A DNA stretch of 64,000 bases from Muricoccus harenae (GTDB lineage Bacteria; Pseudomonadota; Alphaproteobacteria; Acetobacterales; Acetobacteraceae): positions 1 to 64,000 of the forward strand of contig NZ_WWDL01000009.1 in the NCBI RefSeq assembly GCF_009848505.1, in the 5' to 3' direction. Of this stretch, positions 11,504 to 20,459 are shown piece by piece. A program made the translations under genes and the position numbers. Under the pieces are notes generated by a model. That model did not search any database and was not told the origin of the DNA. It saw nothing but the letters and a program-made list of their open reading frames with translations. Every line of letters starts with the position of its first letter. The first letter of the stretch is position 1.

Positions 11504-12130
11504 ATGATCCTTCTCATCGACAACTACGACAGCTTCACCTTCAACCTCGTCCATTTCCTCGGGGAACTGGGCGCGGAGGTCGCTGTCTGGCGCAACGATG
11601 CACTGTCGGTCGAGCAGGCCCTGGAGATGAACCCGCGCGCCATCGTGCTCTCCCCCGGCCCCTGCACGCCCAATGAGGCGGGGATCTGCCTGGACCTGAT
11701 CGGCGCCGCCTCGAAGAAGGGCGTGCCGCTCTTCGGCGTGTGCCTGGGCCACCAGGCGATCGGCCAGGCCTTCGGCGGCACCGTGGTGCGCGCCCCGCAG
11801 CCCGTGCACGGCAAGGTGCATGACATCCATCACGGCGCGACCGACGTCTTCGCCGGCCTTCCGACCCCCTTCCGCGCCACGCGCTACCACTCCCTCGTCG
11901 TGCGGCGGGACGACCTGCCGGAGCAGCTTTCCGTGACCGCTGAGACGGCGGACGGACTCGTCATGGGCCTCGCCCACCGGGACCTGCCGGTCTGGGGCGT
12001 GCAGTTCCACCCGGAGAGCATCGCCTCCACCCATGGCCATGACATGCTGGCCAATGTCATGCGGATGGCCGGGATCAACCTGCCGCCGCGCCCCGAGATC
12101 CACGGCCAGACCCTGGTCCGGGCTGCCTGA
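11504..12130 (+). CDS. trpG: Anthranilate synthase component II (glutamine amidotransferase)
   Basis: Supplies ammonia from glutamine to TrpE. The start is taken at ATG 11504 (MILLIDNYDSFTFNLVHFLG), the conserved family N-terminus, rather than the upstream in-frame ATG at 11477. The 208 residues contain the class I amidotransferase triad C80 (FGVCLGHQAIGQ), H169 and E171 (QFHPESI). trpD starts 2 bases after the stop. Confidence 0.97.
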   Translation: MILLIDNYDSFTFNLVHFLGELGAEVAVWRNDALSVEQALEMNPRAIVLSPGPCTPNEAGICLDLIGAASKKGVPLFGVCLGHQAIGQAFGGTVVRAPQPVHGKVHDIHHGATDVFAGLPTPFRATRYHSLVVRRDDLPEQLSVTAETADGLVMGLAHRDLPVWGVQFHPESIASTHGHDMLANVMRMAGINLPPRPEIHGQTLVRAA

Positions 12131-12132
12131 CC

Positions 12133-13140
12133 ATGTCGCTGAAACCTGTTCTGGCCCGGCTCGCCGCCGGGGAGCACCTCGCTGAGAGCGAGGCGGAAGC
12201 CGCCTTCGATACCGTCATGGCTGGCGAGGCCACGCCCGCGCAGATCGCGGGCATGTTGATGGCCATGCGCGTCCGTGGGGAGACGGTGGCGGAGCTGACC
12301 GGCGCCGTGCGCGCCATGCGCGCCCGGATGATCGCCGTGGAACTTCCCGACGAGGCGATCGACATCGTCGGAACCGGCGGGGACATGGCCGGCACGCTGA
12401 ACATCTCCAGCGCCGCCGCGCTGGTGGTGGCCGGCGCCGGCGTGCCGGTGGCCAAGCACGGCAACCGCGCCCTCTCCTCCCGCGCCGGCGCCTCGGACGT
12501 GCTGAGCGCCCTCGGCGTGAACACCGACGTGCCCTTCGCACGGATACCCGATGTGCTCCGCGCCGCGGGAATCTGCTTCCTGATGGCCCCGCGCCACCAT
12601 GCGGCGCTGCGCCATGCCGCAGGGCCGAGGATGGAGCTGGCGACTCGCACTATCTTCAACCTGCTCGGTCCCCTGTCGAATCCGGCGCGCGTCCGCCGTC
12701 AGATGACCGGCGCCTTCGCCACGCAATGGCTGCGGCCAATGGCCGAAACCCTCGGCCGCACGGGCACCCGCCATGCCTGGCTGGTCCATGGACAGGGGCT
12801 GGACGAGTTGACCGTCACCGGTCCCTCGGACGTGGTCGAGCTGAAGGACGGCGTCATTCGCGCCTTCGAGGTAACGCCCGAGGACGCAGGCCTGCCGCGC
12901 CACCCGGCGGAGAGCCTGCGCGGTGGCGAGCCGGCGGAGAATGCCGAGGCCCTGCTGGCCCTGCTGCGTGGCGAGGAGGGCGGCTACCGGGACTGCGTGC
13001 TGCTGAACGCGGCCGCGGCCCTCATCGTGGCGGGCAAAGTGACCGACCTGCGGGCGGGTGTCGCGCTGGCATCGGAGTCGATCGCCTCGGGCGCGGCGAT
13101 GATGGCGTTGGAGCGACTGAAGGCGGCGGCGCAGGCGTGA
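12133..13140 (+). CDS. trpD: Anthranilate phosphoribosyltransferase
   Basis: Transfers the phosphoribosyl group from PRPP to anthranilate. It has 335 residues, the standard length. The PRPP/anthranilate site is visible as DIVGTGGDMAGTLNISSA, followed by KHGNRALSSRAG, MAPRHHAALRHAAGPR and FNLLGPLSNPA. It follows trpG by 2 bases. trpC comes after a 193-base gap in which I see no gene. Confidence 0.97.
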   Translation: MSLKPVLARLAAGEHLAESEAEAAFDTVMAGEATPAQIAGMLMAMRVRGETVAELTGAVRAMRARMIAVELPDEAIDIVGTGGDMAGTLNISSAAALVVAGAGVPVAKHGNRALSSRAGASDVLSALGVNTDVPFARIPDVLRAAGICFLMAPRHHAALRHAAGPRMELATRTIFNLLGPLSNPARVRRQMTGAFATQWLRPMAETLGRTGTRHAWLVHGQGLDELTVTGPSDVVELKDGVIRAFEVTPEDAGLPRHPAESLRGGEPAENAEALLALLRGEEGGYRDCVLLNAAAALIVAGKVTDLRAGVALASESIASGAAMMALERLKAAAQA

Positions 13141-13333
13141 AGCCAGGAGCTCTGCCCATGGACCGCACCGGGGGGCGGGCACGCCCCTCGGACTTCGCCC
13201 TTACTTTGCGGGGCGCACGCCCCAGATAGCGGCCTTCGGCGCTTCCCTGGCAGGGCCACGGAATTCGCAGCCTCGGGCGCCCCAGCCTCCCCCGCTTGAC
13301 GGCGCCCGCGTAACGGCGCCAGGAACCCCCATC

Positions 13334-14161
13334 ATGGACCAGACCACACAGGTAACGGACGCACCCATTTCGGACACGCTCCGCCAAATCCTTGAGGACA
13401 AGCGCGCCGAGGTGCGGGCCCGCCAGCAGGAGGCCTCGCTCTCCGAGATGGAGAAGCGCGCCCGGGATGCTGGGCGGCCGCGCCCCTTCACCGGCGCCCT
13501 CTGCGATGCCGTCGCCGAGATGCGGGTCGGGCTGATCGCCGAGGTGAAGCGTGCCTCCCCCTCCGGCGGGCTGATCCGCGAGCCCTTCGATCCGGCCGGC
13601 ATTGCCCGCGCCTATGAGGCCGCCGGCGCCACCTGCCTCTCGGTGCTGACCGACCAGCCCTATTTCCAGGGTACGTCCGAGCATCTGCGCCTGGCGCGGG
13701 AAGCGACGAACCTCCCCGTGCTGCGCAAGGACTTCATGATCGACCCGTGGCAGGTCTTCGAGGCCCGGGCCATGGGGGCGGATGCCATCCTCATCATCAT
13801 GGCGGCCCTCAGCGACGACCAGGCCGAGGAGCTGGAGGACGTCGCGCGGAGCCTCGACATGGGCGTGCTGGTTGAGGTGCATGACGAGGCCGAGTTGCAT
13901 CGCGCCCTGGGCCTGGATACGCGCCTGATCGGCATCAACAACCGCGACCTGCGCTCGCTGAAGACAGATATCTCCGTGACGGAGCGGTTGGCGCCGCTGA
14001 TCCCGGCCGAGCGCATCCCGGTGGCCGAAAGCGGCATCCGCACGCCCGGCGATGTCCGCCGCATGGCCGCGGCCGGCGCACGTTGCCTGCTGGTGGGCGA
14101 ACACCTGCTTCGCCAGCCCGATCCGGGCGCCGCCGCCCGCCTTCTGGTGGAGGCGGCTTGA
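13334..14161 (+). CDS. trpC: Indole-3-glycerol-phosphate synthase
   Basis: Closes the indole ring from CdRP in tryptophan synthesis. It is a 275-residue monofunctional TIM barrel, not fused to trpF. Key blocks are [15 protein letters not shown] (catalytic Lys), [19 protein letters not shown] and [12 protein letters not shown]. The ATG at 13334 lies after a 193-base gap. Its TGA overlaps the TTG start of moaC by 4 bases. Confidence 0.97.
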   Translation: MDQTTQVTDAPISDTLRQILEDKRAEVRARQQEASLSEMEKRARDAGRPRPFTGALCDAVAEMRVGLIAEVKRASPSGGLIREPFDPAGIARAYEAAGATCLSVLTDQPYFQGTSEHLRLAREATNLPVLRKDFMIDPWQVFEARAMGADAILIIMAALSDDQAEELEDVARSLDMGVLVEVHDEAELHRALGLDTRLIGINNRDLRSLKTDISVTERLAPLIPAERIPVAESGIRTPGDVRRMAAAGARCLLVGEHLLRQPDPGAAARLLVEAA

Positions 14162-14634
14162 GCGGCCCCCTCACCCATTTCGACGCCGCCGGCCGGGCGG
14201 CGATGGTCGATGTCTCGGCCAAGGCCGAGACGGTGCGGGAGGCGACCGCGAAGGGCCGCATCACCATGCAGCCCGAAACCCTGGCCCTGATCGCCGAGGG
14301 ACGCGCCGGCAAGGGCGACGTGCTGGGCGTCGCACGCCTGGCCGGCATCATGGCGGCCAAACGCACGGCGGAGCTGATCCCGCTCTGCCACCCTCTTCCC
14401 CTGTCCTCCGTCTCGATCGACCTGGAACTGGCGGCCCCGGATGCGGTGGAGATTGCCGCCACGGTCCGCACCACCGGCCGCACGGGAGTAGAGATGGAGG
14501 CGATGACGGCGGTGACGGTGGCCGCGCTGACCATCTACGACATGGTCAAGGCCGTGGATCGCGGCATGCGCATCGAGGCGGTTCGGCTGACGCGCAAGTC
14601 CGGCGGCAAGTCGGGCCTCTACGAGGCGCCCTGA
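14158..14634 (+). CDS. moaC: Cyclic pyranopterin monophosphate synthase MoaC
   Basis: Second step of molybdopterin synthesis, forming cyclic pyranopterin phosphate with MoaA. The start is read as TTG at 14158, overlapping the trpC stop (TTGA). It gives [20 protein letters not shown], the usual N-terminus, and 158 residues. Upstream in-frame codons are trpC shadow. Family motifs are [19 protein letters not shown] and [14 protein letters not shown]. moeA overlaps the stop (TGATG). Confidence 0.95.
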   Translation: MSGPLTHFDAAGRAAMVDVSAKAETVREATAKGRITMQPETLALIAEGRAGKGDVLGVARLAGIMAAKRTAELIPLCHPLPLSSVSIDLELAAPDAVEIAATVRTTGRTGVEMEAMTAVTVAALTIYDMVKAVDRGMRIEAVRLTRKSGGKSGLYEAP

Positions 14635-15839
14635 TGATCGCGGTGGCCGAGGCGCTGGAGCGCATCCTCGCGGGTGTCTCGCCCAGCCCGGCCGAGACAG
14701 TTGCATTGCCCGAGGCCTGGGGCCGCGTGCTGGCCCGCCCGGTGGTGGCGCGGCTGACGCAGCCCCCCACCGATGTCTCCGCAATGGATGGCTATGCCCT
14801 GCGGGCCGTGGATGCATCGCTAGGTGCCCGGCTGCGCGTGGTGGGCACATCACCGGCAGGTCATCCCTTCGCAGGCTCCGTCGGGCCGGGTGAGGCGGTG
14901 CGGATTTTCACCGGCGCCACGGTGCCCCCCGGTGCCGATGCCATCCTGCTGCAGGAAGATGCCACCGCCGAAGGCACGGAAGTCCTCGTCAATGAGGCGC
15001 CGCGCGCCGGCCGCTGGATCCGCCGCGCCGGCCTCGACTTCACCGCCGGCGCCGAACTCCTCCCCGCCTCCCGCCAGCTGACTGCGCGCGACATCGGTCT
15101 GGCCGCTGCGGCTAACCATCCCTGGCTGCATGTCCATCGCCGCCCGCGAATCGGCATCCTGGCGACTGGCGACGAGATCACCCTGCCCGGCGAGCCGATC
15201 CCTGCGGGCGGCATCGTCTCCTCCAACGCTCATGCCCTGGCCGCTCTCGTCCGGGCTTCGGGCGGCGATCCGCTGGTGCTGCCCATCGCCCCCGATGACC
15301 GGGACGCCATTGCCGCCGCTGCCGAAGCCGCCGCGCGCTGCGACCTGCTGGTCACCACCGGCGGCGCGAGCGTCGGCGAGCATGACCTGGTGCAGTCGGC
15401 GCTTGGTCCCCAGGGCTTCTCCCTCGATTTCTGGAAGATCGCGATGCGGCCGGGGAAGCCGCTGATCTGGGGCGACCTGCGCGGCACGCCCATGCTCGGC
15501 CTTCCGGGCAATCCGGTTTCCGCGCTGGTCTGCGCGGTGGTGTTCCTGATCCCCGCCCTGCGGCGACTATCCGGGCTGCCTGCCGGCCCGGTCGAGACCC
15601 GCTCCGCCCTGCTAGGCCGGGACATGGCGGCCAATGACCGGCGGCAGGACTATGTGCGCGCCGAACTCTCCCGTGATTCGTCCGGCCATCTCGTCGCCAG
15701 CCCCTTTCCTGTGCAGGACAGCTCCATGCTGGCCACCCTGGCGCGGGCGGATGGGCTGGTGGTTCGCGTGCCGCATGCCCCGGCGGCGCCGGCCGGGTCG
15801 GCGGTGGAGGTTGTGGAGCTTTCTTCTCTCGGAGTGTGA
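14634..15839 (+). CDS. moeA: Molybdopterin molybdenumtransferase MoeA
   Basis: Inserts molybdate into adenylylated molybdopterin. The start is the ATG at 14634, overlapping the moaC stop; the open frame further upstream is not coding. The 401 residues include PPTDVSAMDGYALRA, FTGATVPPGADAILLQED, the MoCF-binding-like block TTGGASVGEHDLV and the end block GLPGNPVSALVCAVVFL. The placement trpC-moaC-moeA-lexA is the common alphaproteobacterial order. Confidence 0.95.
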   Translation: MIAVAEALERILAGVSPSPAETVALPEAWGRVLARPVVARLTQPPTDVSAMDGYALRAVDASLGARLRVVGTSPAGHPFAGSVGPGEAVRIFTGATVPPGADAILLQEDATAEGTEVLVNEAPRAGRWIRRAGLDFTAGAELLPASRQLTARDIGLAAAANHPWLHVHRRPRIGILATGDEITLPGEPIPAGGIVSSNAHALAALVRASGGDPLVLPIAPDDRDAIAAAAEAAARCDLLVTTGGASVGEHDLVQSALGPQGFSLDFWKIAMRPGKPLIWGDLRGTPMLGLPGNPVSALVCAVVFLIPALRRLSGLPAGPVETRSALLGRDMAANDRRQDYVRAELSRDSSGHLVASPFPVQDSSMLATLARADGLVVRVPHAPAAPAGSAVEVVELSSLGV

Positions 15840-15848
15840 AGCACGGCA

Positions 15849-15878
15849 TTGACCGACGCGGGAGAACTTTCATAGAAC
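15849..15878 (+). promoter_or_regulatory. lexA promoter with overlapping LexA operator (SOS box)
   Basis: The alphaproteobacterial SOS box GTTC-N7-GTTC is present in reverse orientation as GAAC-TTTCATA-GAAC at 15864-15878. A promoter match TTGACC (15849-15854), 18-base spacer, TAGAAC (15873-15878) overlaps it, so bound LexA would cover the -10 element. The site is 68 bases before the lexA ATG at 15946, indicating autoregulation. Confidence 0.8.
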
Positions 15879-15945
15879 TTCGGCGTCGGTTGCCCGTTTG
15901 TTCGTGCAGAAGACTGCCCCCCGCCCCCAGGGAGACCTCCGCACC

Positions 15946-16674
15946 ATGCTGACCCGGAAGCAGCACGAGCTGCTCACCTTCATCGACAAGCATCTGCGCA
16001 ATACCGGATTCTCCCCCTCCTTCGAGGAGATGAAGGAGGCGCTGAACCTCAAGTCGAAGTCTGGGATCCACCGCCTGATCACGGCGCTGGAGGAACGGGG
16101 CTTTCTGAAGCGACGGGCCCACCGGGCACGCGCGCTGGAAGTGCTGCGCATGCCGGACAGTCTCGCGCCCCGTGGCGCCCAGCCCGCAGCGGCTGCCCCT
16201 GCCCCGGCCCCCTCCTTCGCCCCCAACGTCATCCGCGGCAATTTCGCGCAGAACCTGCCGGGTGCCGTCCGCACCGCCAATGACGCCGCCGCCGTCCACC
16301 TGCCGCTTTATGGCCGCATCGCCGCCGGCCTGCCGATCGAGGCGCTGCGCGATGGTGGCGAGAGCGTCGAGGTTCCGGCCGCGCTGCTGGGCGGTGGCGA
16401 GCATTACGCACTCGAGGTCGCCGGCGATTCAATGGAAGGCGCCGGCATCCTGGATGGTGACACGGTCATCATCCGCCGCGGTGACACCGCCGATAACGGC
16501 GCGATCGTCGTGGCGCTGGTGGATGAGAACGAGGTGACGCTGAAGCGCCTGCGCCGCCGTGGCAATTCCATCGCCCTGGAGGCCGCGAACCCGCGCTACG
16601 AGACCCGCATCTTCGGCCCCGATCGGGTGAAGGTTCAGGGCCGCCTGGTCGGCCTCGTCCGCCGCTACCACTAA
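15946..16674 (+). CDS. lexA: LexA repressor, SOS regulator and self-cleaving protease
   Basis: Represses DNA-damage genes until RecA filaments trigger self-cleavage. The start is ATG 15946 ([17 protein letters not shown]), the conserved N-terminus; an in-frame ATG at 15898 is too far upstream. Of 242 residues, about 1-70 form the winged helix DNA-binding domain. The linker is Ala/Pro rich and long. The cleavage site is A127-G128 in GRIAAGLP, and the S24-like protease dyad is S162 ([10 protein letters not shown]) and K200 (VTLKRL). A probable SOS box lies upstream, and a hairpin terminator directly downstream. Confidence 0.97.
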   Translation: MLTRKQHELLTFIDKHLRNTGFSPSFEEMKEALNLKSKSGIHRLITALEERGFLKRRAHRARALEVLRMPDSLAPRGAQPAAAAPAPAPSFAPNVIRGNFAQNLPGAVRTANDAAAVHLPLYGRIAAGLPIEALRDGGESVEVPAALLGGGEHYALEVAGDSMEGAGILDGDTVIIRRGDTADNGAIVVALVDENEVTLKRLRRRGNSIALEAANPRYETRIFGPDRVKVQGRLVGLVRRYH

Positions 16675-16688
16675 GCTTTTCCAAGGTA

Positions 16689-16736
16689 GAATGATGAAGG
16701 CCCGGGGAAAATCCTTCCCCGGGCCTTCTTTCATTC
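16689..16736. terminator. Bidirectional terminator between lexA and comEC
   Basis: A 14-bp perfect stem (16696-16709 with 16715-16728) is extended by a second matched block (16689-16694 with 16731-16736) across a small bulge. It lies just after the lexA stop and overlaps the 3' end of the convergent comEC reading frame. TTTC follows the main stem on the plus strand. Confidence 0.75.
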
Positions 16737-18920
16737 CGTTTCGGCAAATGGCTCTGCCTGGGGTTGCACCCGCGGGGTTGGCACAGGCGGCACCCAGGGC
16801 CGTTCCCCTCGGGCTTGGCGATCGGACCGAATCAGCGCCCCGTCCCGCGCCAGCCACACCGCATGGGCGCCATCTCGCCAGACGCTGAACCGGTCGACCC
16901 GGGGGGTTTCGCGACACCACCCCCGGATAGGCTCGAGCGAGAGCATGACCGCAGCCTTCCCGCAGCCTGTCTCGGCGAGGACGGACGGGGGCGGCAGTGC
17001 CGGCCCGCGCCTCGGCCGGGCTGTGTCGCGCGGTGGCTGGCGCAGCAGGATGGCCGATGGCCCGTCCGGATGCGGGCGGATCTCACAGGACAGCGCCGTG
17101 CAGAGAACGGCGCCCTCTGCCGCTGCACCCTCCTTCGGAATCATGGTCGCCTCCTGCTCGCCCCAGTTTCGCAGCCAGGACTCCCGCGTCAGGCGGCTGC
17201 CGCCGGAACTCCGCTCGGTGAGGACGCCGGCCTGGGTGGCGACGGCCAGCATACGTCTATCCGCCGAGACGAGGATGTCGGGCGGTGCCACCGCCAGGCC
17301 CGAGAGCAGGCCGCCCGCCATCAGCGGCACACCCGCCCATCGCCACGGCAGGCGCCACAGGCAAAGCCAGCGCAGGCCCAGCGCAAAAAGCGCCAGTCAC
17401 CGTGCGGGGGTGGGCGGTGCCGCGAGCGCCGAGCCCGGCCAGCCCGCGACCAAGCGGCCGGTCCACAGCGTGGCATCCACGCCCCAGCCCATGATGGCGA
17501 GGGCCGGTCCCTCCAGCCCCAGCGGCATGAGGAACAGCGCCAGCATGCCCGCCGGCATCACGACGAAGGAGGTGAGCGGAACGGCAAGCCCGTTCGCCAC
17601 CACGCCGTACAGCTGAAGCCGCCCGAAGTGGTGCAAGCCGAACGGCGTCGTGGCAGCGCCCGCGACAAGGGAGGTCATGGCAAGGCCGAGGGCCACCAGA
17701 GCCATGCGCCCCGACCAGCCGCGCGCCCTCAGCGCCCGGCCGGGACCGCGCATTGCCTCCGCCGCCGCGATCAGTGCCAGCACAGCGGCGAAGGACATTT
17801 GGAAGGAAGGGCCGGTGAGCGCCACCGGATCGGCCAGCAACACCAGGCCAGCCGCCAACGCCAGGGCGCGGGGCGAAAGCGCGCGTCGCCCGGCCAGCAC
17901 CGCAAGCGTGACAACCGCCGCCATGGCGAAGGAGCGAACCATTGGCACGCCCGCCCCGGTCAGCAGCGTATAGGCCCCGCCTAGCACGAGCCCCGCCACC
18001 GCGGCGGCACCCTTTGAGTCGATCCGCAGCGCCAGCCAGGGGATCGCGGCGATGCCGAGGCGCAGCAGCACGAACGCGATGCCGATGACGATCGCCACAT
18101 GCAGTCCTGATGGGGAAAGGAGATGCGCCAGCCCCGAATCGCCCAGTGCCGCGAGTTCTGCCGGGGGGATGGCGGATTGCGAGCCAGTCAGAAGCGCCGC
18201 CGCCACCGCCCCCGTGCCGCCGGGCAGGGCGTCGGTGACGCGCGCCTCGATGGCCGCGCGCAGTCCGGCAAAGACCGGCACCTCGCCCCGGCCGGTGATT
18301 TCGGCCGGGTTCAGCGCGAAGCCCGATCCGGCCAGCCCCGCGAAATAGGCCGTGCGCTGAAAGTCAAACGCGCCGGGATAGGCGGGCGGCATGGGCGGGC
18401 GGATCAGGGCGCGCATCGCGATGCTGTCGCCCGGCACCGGGCGTGCCTGGTCATCCTTGCGGAGCCGGATGCGGATTTGCCGCTCCAGCGCCGCGCCGTC
18501 GCCGAGGCGCGGAGCGTCGAGGGTCACCCGCCGCCCTTCTGGGAGCAGGTCAACCGCGGCAACCCGGCCGGCGATGATGGTCGCCCTGCGCGGCAGCTCT
18601 GGCATGGGGGGCGCGGAGCCGGCATGGAACAGGGCCGCGACGAAGCCTAACGCCGCGGCGCCGAGCAGCGCCAGCGCCGCCGCTGGCAGCGGCCGGCGCG
18701 AGCGGAGGAGAAACGCCGCGGCCAGCAGGGGCCAGGGAAGCGCCAGCCAGGCGACAACCGGTTCCACCCGCAAGGCGAAATAGCCCAGCACCCCGCCCCC
18801 CATGGCGACCGGCAGCCAGAGCGGCCAGCGATCCCATTCCGCCGCCACCCAACCGGCCGCGCGTTCGGCGAGCGGCAGGGGTGGCGCGGCGGCTGGGGCG
18901 AAGAGGGCATGGGCGGACAT
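16731..18920 (-). pseudogene. comEC: ComEC/Rec2-type DNA uptake channel, interrupted by in-frame TGA
   Basis: ComEC forms the inner-membrane channel for single-stranded DNA in natural transformation. The first part (start ATG 18920, MSAHALFAPAAAPP; an ATG at 19004 is also in frame) has many membrane segments and the competence-domain block ALGDSGLAHLLSPSGLHVAIVIG. It ends at TGA 17399-17397. Exactly the same frame is open for another 221 codons, starting LALFALGLRWLCLWRLPWRW. That stretch gives another membrane segment and the soluble C-terminal domain (ILVSADRRMLAVATQ...LTRESWLRNWG) typical of alphaproteobacterial ComEC. So one codon splits a protein of about 730 residues. It is divergent from gltX and convergent with lexA. 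Loss of function is likely but not proven. Confidence 0.8.
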
Positions 18921-19024
18921 GGGTTGGTGCGATGCTAGACCGGTCCCTCGCGTTTGCGTGAGGGGGTCAACAGCCTCGTCCTGCGATGATAGAGCAGCCG
19001 ACATTCCAAACGGGTTCCGCCGCC

Positions 19025-20431
19025 ATGACCGTCCGCACGCGCTTCGCCCCCTCGCCCACCGGCTACCTGCATATCGGCGGGGCCCGGACGGCGCTCTTCA
19101 ACTTCCTCTATGCGCGCCATAATGGCGGCCAGTACCTGCTGCGCATTGAGGACACGGACCGCGCCCGCAGCACGCCGGAAGCCGTGCAGCAGATCATCGA
19201 CAGCCTCGCCTGGCTCGGCCTCTCGCCCGACGAGCCGCCGGTGATGCAGACCAGCCGCGAGGGCCGCCATGCCGAGGTGGCCAAGGAGCTGCTGGCAAAG
19301 GGCGCCGCCTATCTTGCCTATGACACGGCGGAGGAACTGGTCGCGATGCGCGAGCGCGCCCAGGCCGAGGGCCGCCCGCCCCGCTACAACGGCGCTTGGC
19401 GCGACCGCGATCCCTCGGAGGCTCCGGCAGGCATTGCGCCCGTCATCCGCGTAAAGGCACCGCGCGAGGGCGAGACCGTGGTGCGGGACCTCGTGCAGGG
19501 CGAGGTGCGCGTCCAGAACAGCGAGCTGGACGACATGATCATCCTCCGCTCGGACGGCACGCCCACCTATCTCCATGCGGTGGTGGTGGACGACCACGAC
19601 ATGGCCATTACCCATGTCATCCGCGGCGATGACCACCTCACCAACACCTTCCGCCAGTGCATGGTCTATGACGCCATGGGCTGGGAGCGGCCGGAATTCG
19701 CCCACGTGCCGCTGATCCACGGGGCGGATGGCGCCAAGCTGTCCAAGCGGCACGGCGCGGTCGGCGCGCTGGAGTTCCGCGAAATGGGGCTGCTGCCGGA
19801 CGCTGTATGCAACTACCTGCTGCGGCTCGGCTGGGGCCATGGCGACGAGGAGTTCGTGCCGCGCGAGCGGGCGATCGAGCTCTTCGACCTGAAGGATGTC
19901 GGCCGCGCCGCGTCCCGGATGGATTATGCGAAGCTCATGCACTTGAACGGCCAGTACATTCGTGCGGCCGATTCAGCAGCGCTGCTGCCGATGGTGCTGG
20001 AGCGCCTCGGCACGGTGGACGACGTCCAGGCGGCGCGCGTCGCCGCGCTGATCCCCGATCTCCAGCCGCGGGCCCGCACCCTTCTTGAGATGGCGGACGG
20101 CGCCCGCTTCGCCCTCGCCGTGCGGCCGCTGAAGTATGAGCCGAAGGCCGCCGTGGCGCTGGACCACCCGGATGTCCGGTCCCGTCTCTCCGACCTGGCG
20201 AAGGCACTGGGCGACGTCACCTGGGATCGCGCAGAGCTGGACGCCGCCCTACGCGCCTTCGCGGAGGCGCAGGGCGTGAAGCTCGGCCAAGTGGCGCAGC
20301 CGCTGCGCGCGGCGCTGACCGGCAGCCTGCAATCTCCGCCGATCGATGCCGTGCTCACCGCCCTGGGCAGGGAGGAAAGCCTCGCCCGGATTGGCGATGC
20401 GGCCGAAGGTGTTTCGCTCATCGGCGGCTGA
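19025..20431 (+). CDS. gltX: Glutamate--tRNA ligase
   Basis: Charges tRNA-Glu (in many alphaproteobacteria also tRNA-Gln). The start is ATG 19025 ([20 protein letters not shown]), since the earlier in-frame ATG at 18986 adds a tail not seen in the family. The 468 residues carry the class I HIGH-type motif (HIGG) and KLSKRHG as the KMSKS-type loop. [12 protein letters not shown] is the usual N-terminal block, and the helical anticodon-binding domain follows. The stop is 18 bases from the convergent chemotaxis receptor stop. Confidence 0.96.
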   Translation: MTVRTRFAPSPTGYLHIGGARTALFNFLYARHNGGQYLLRIEDTDRARSTPEAVQQIIDSLAWLGLSPDEPPVMQTSREGRHAEVAKELLAKGAAYLAYDTAEELVAMRERAQAEGRPPRYNGAWRDRDPSEAPAGIAPVIRVKAPREGETVVRDLVQGEVRVQNSELDDMIILRSDGTPTYLHAVVVDDHDMAITHVIRGDDHLTNTFRQCMVYDAMGWERPEFAHVPLIHGADGAKLSKRHGAVGALEFREMGLLPDAVCNYLLRLGWGHGDEEFVPRERAIELFDLKDVGRAASRMDYAKLMHLNGQYIRAADSAALLPMVLERLGTVDDVQAARVAALIPDLQPRARTLLEMADGARFALAVRPLKYEPKAAVALDHPDVRSRLSDLAKALGDVTWDRAELDAALRAFAEAQGVKLGQVAQPLRAALTGSLQSPPIDAVLTALGREESLARIGDAAEGVSLIGG

Positions 20432-20442
20432 GGCGCCCTGCC

Positions 20443-20459
20443 GGCCGCCTCAGGCGGCC
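20443..20459. terminator. Hairpin between convergent gltX and mcp
   Basis: GGCCGCCT at 20443-20450 pairs with AGGCGGCC at 20452-20459 around one base. It overlaps the stop codon of the minus-strand receptor gene and lies 11 bases after the gltX stop. There is no T run, so it is only a probable terminator. Confidence 0.45.

Noticed and set aside
9896-12103. 735-codon minus-strand open frame across trpE and trpG
   Set aside because: Runs antisense through two intact genes and their spacer; no domain, and composition typical of a GC-driven shadow.
13141-13333. Possible small gene or attenuator between trpD and trpC
   Set aside because: No ORF with a ribosome site, no run of Trp codons and no paired terminator/antiterminator stems could be supported.
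17397-17399. In-frame TGA in comEC as selenocysteine codon
   Set aside because: ComEC has no known selenoprotein form, the codon lies at a loop-to-membrane junction and not at an active site, and I saw no SECIS-like hairpin directly after it.
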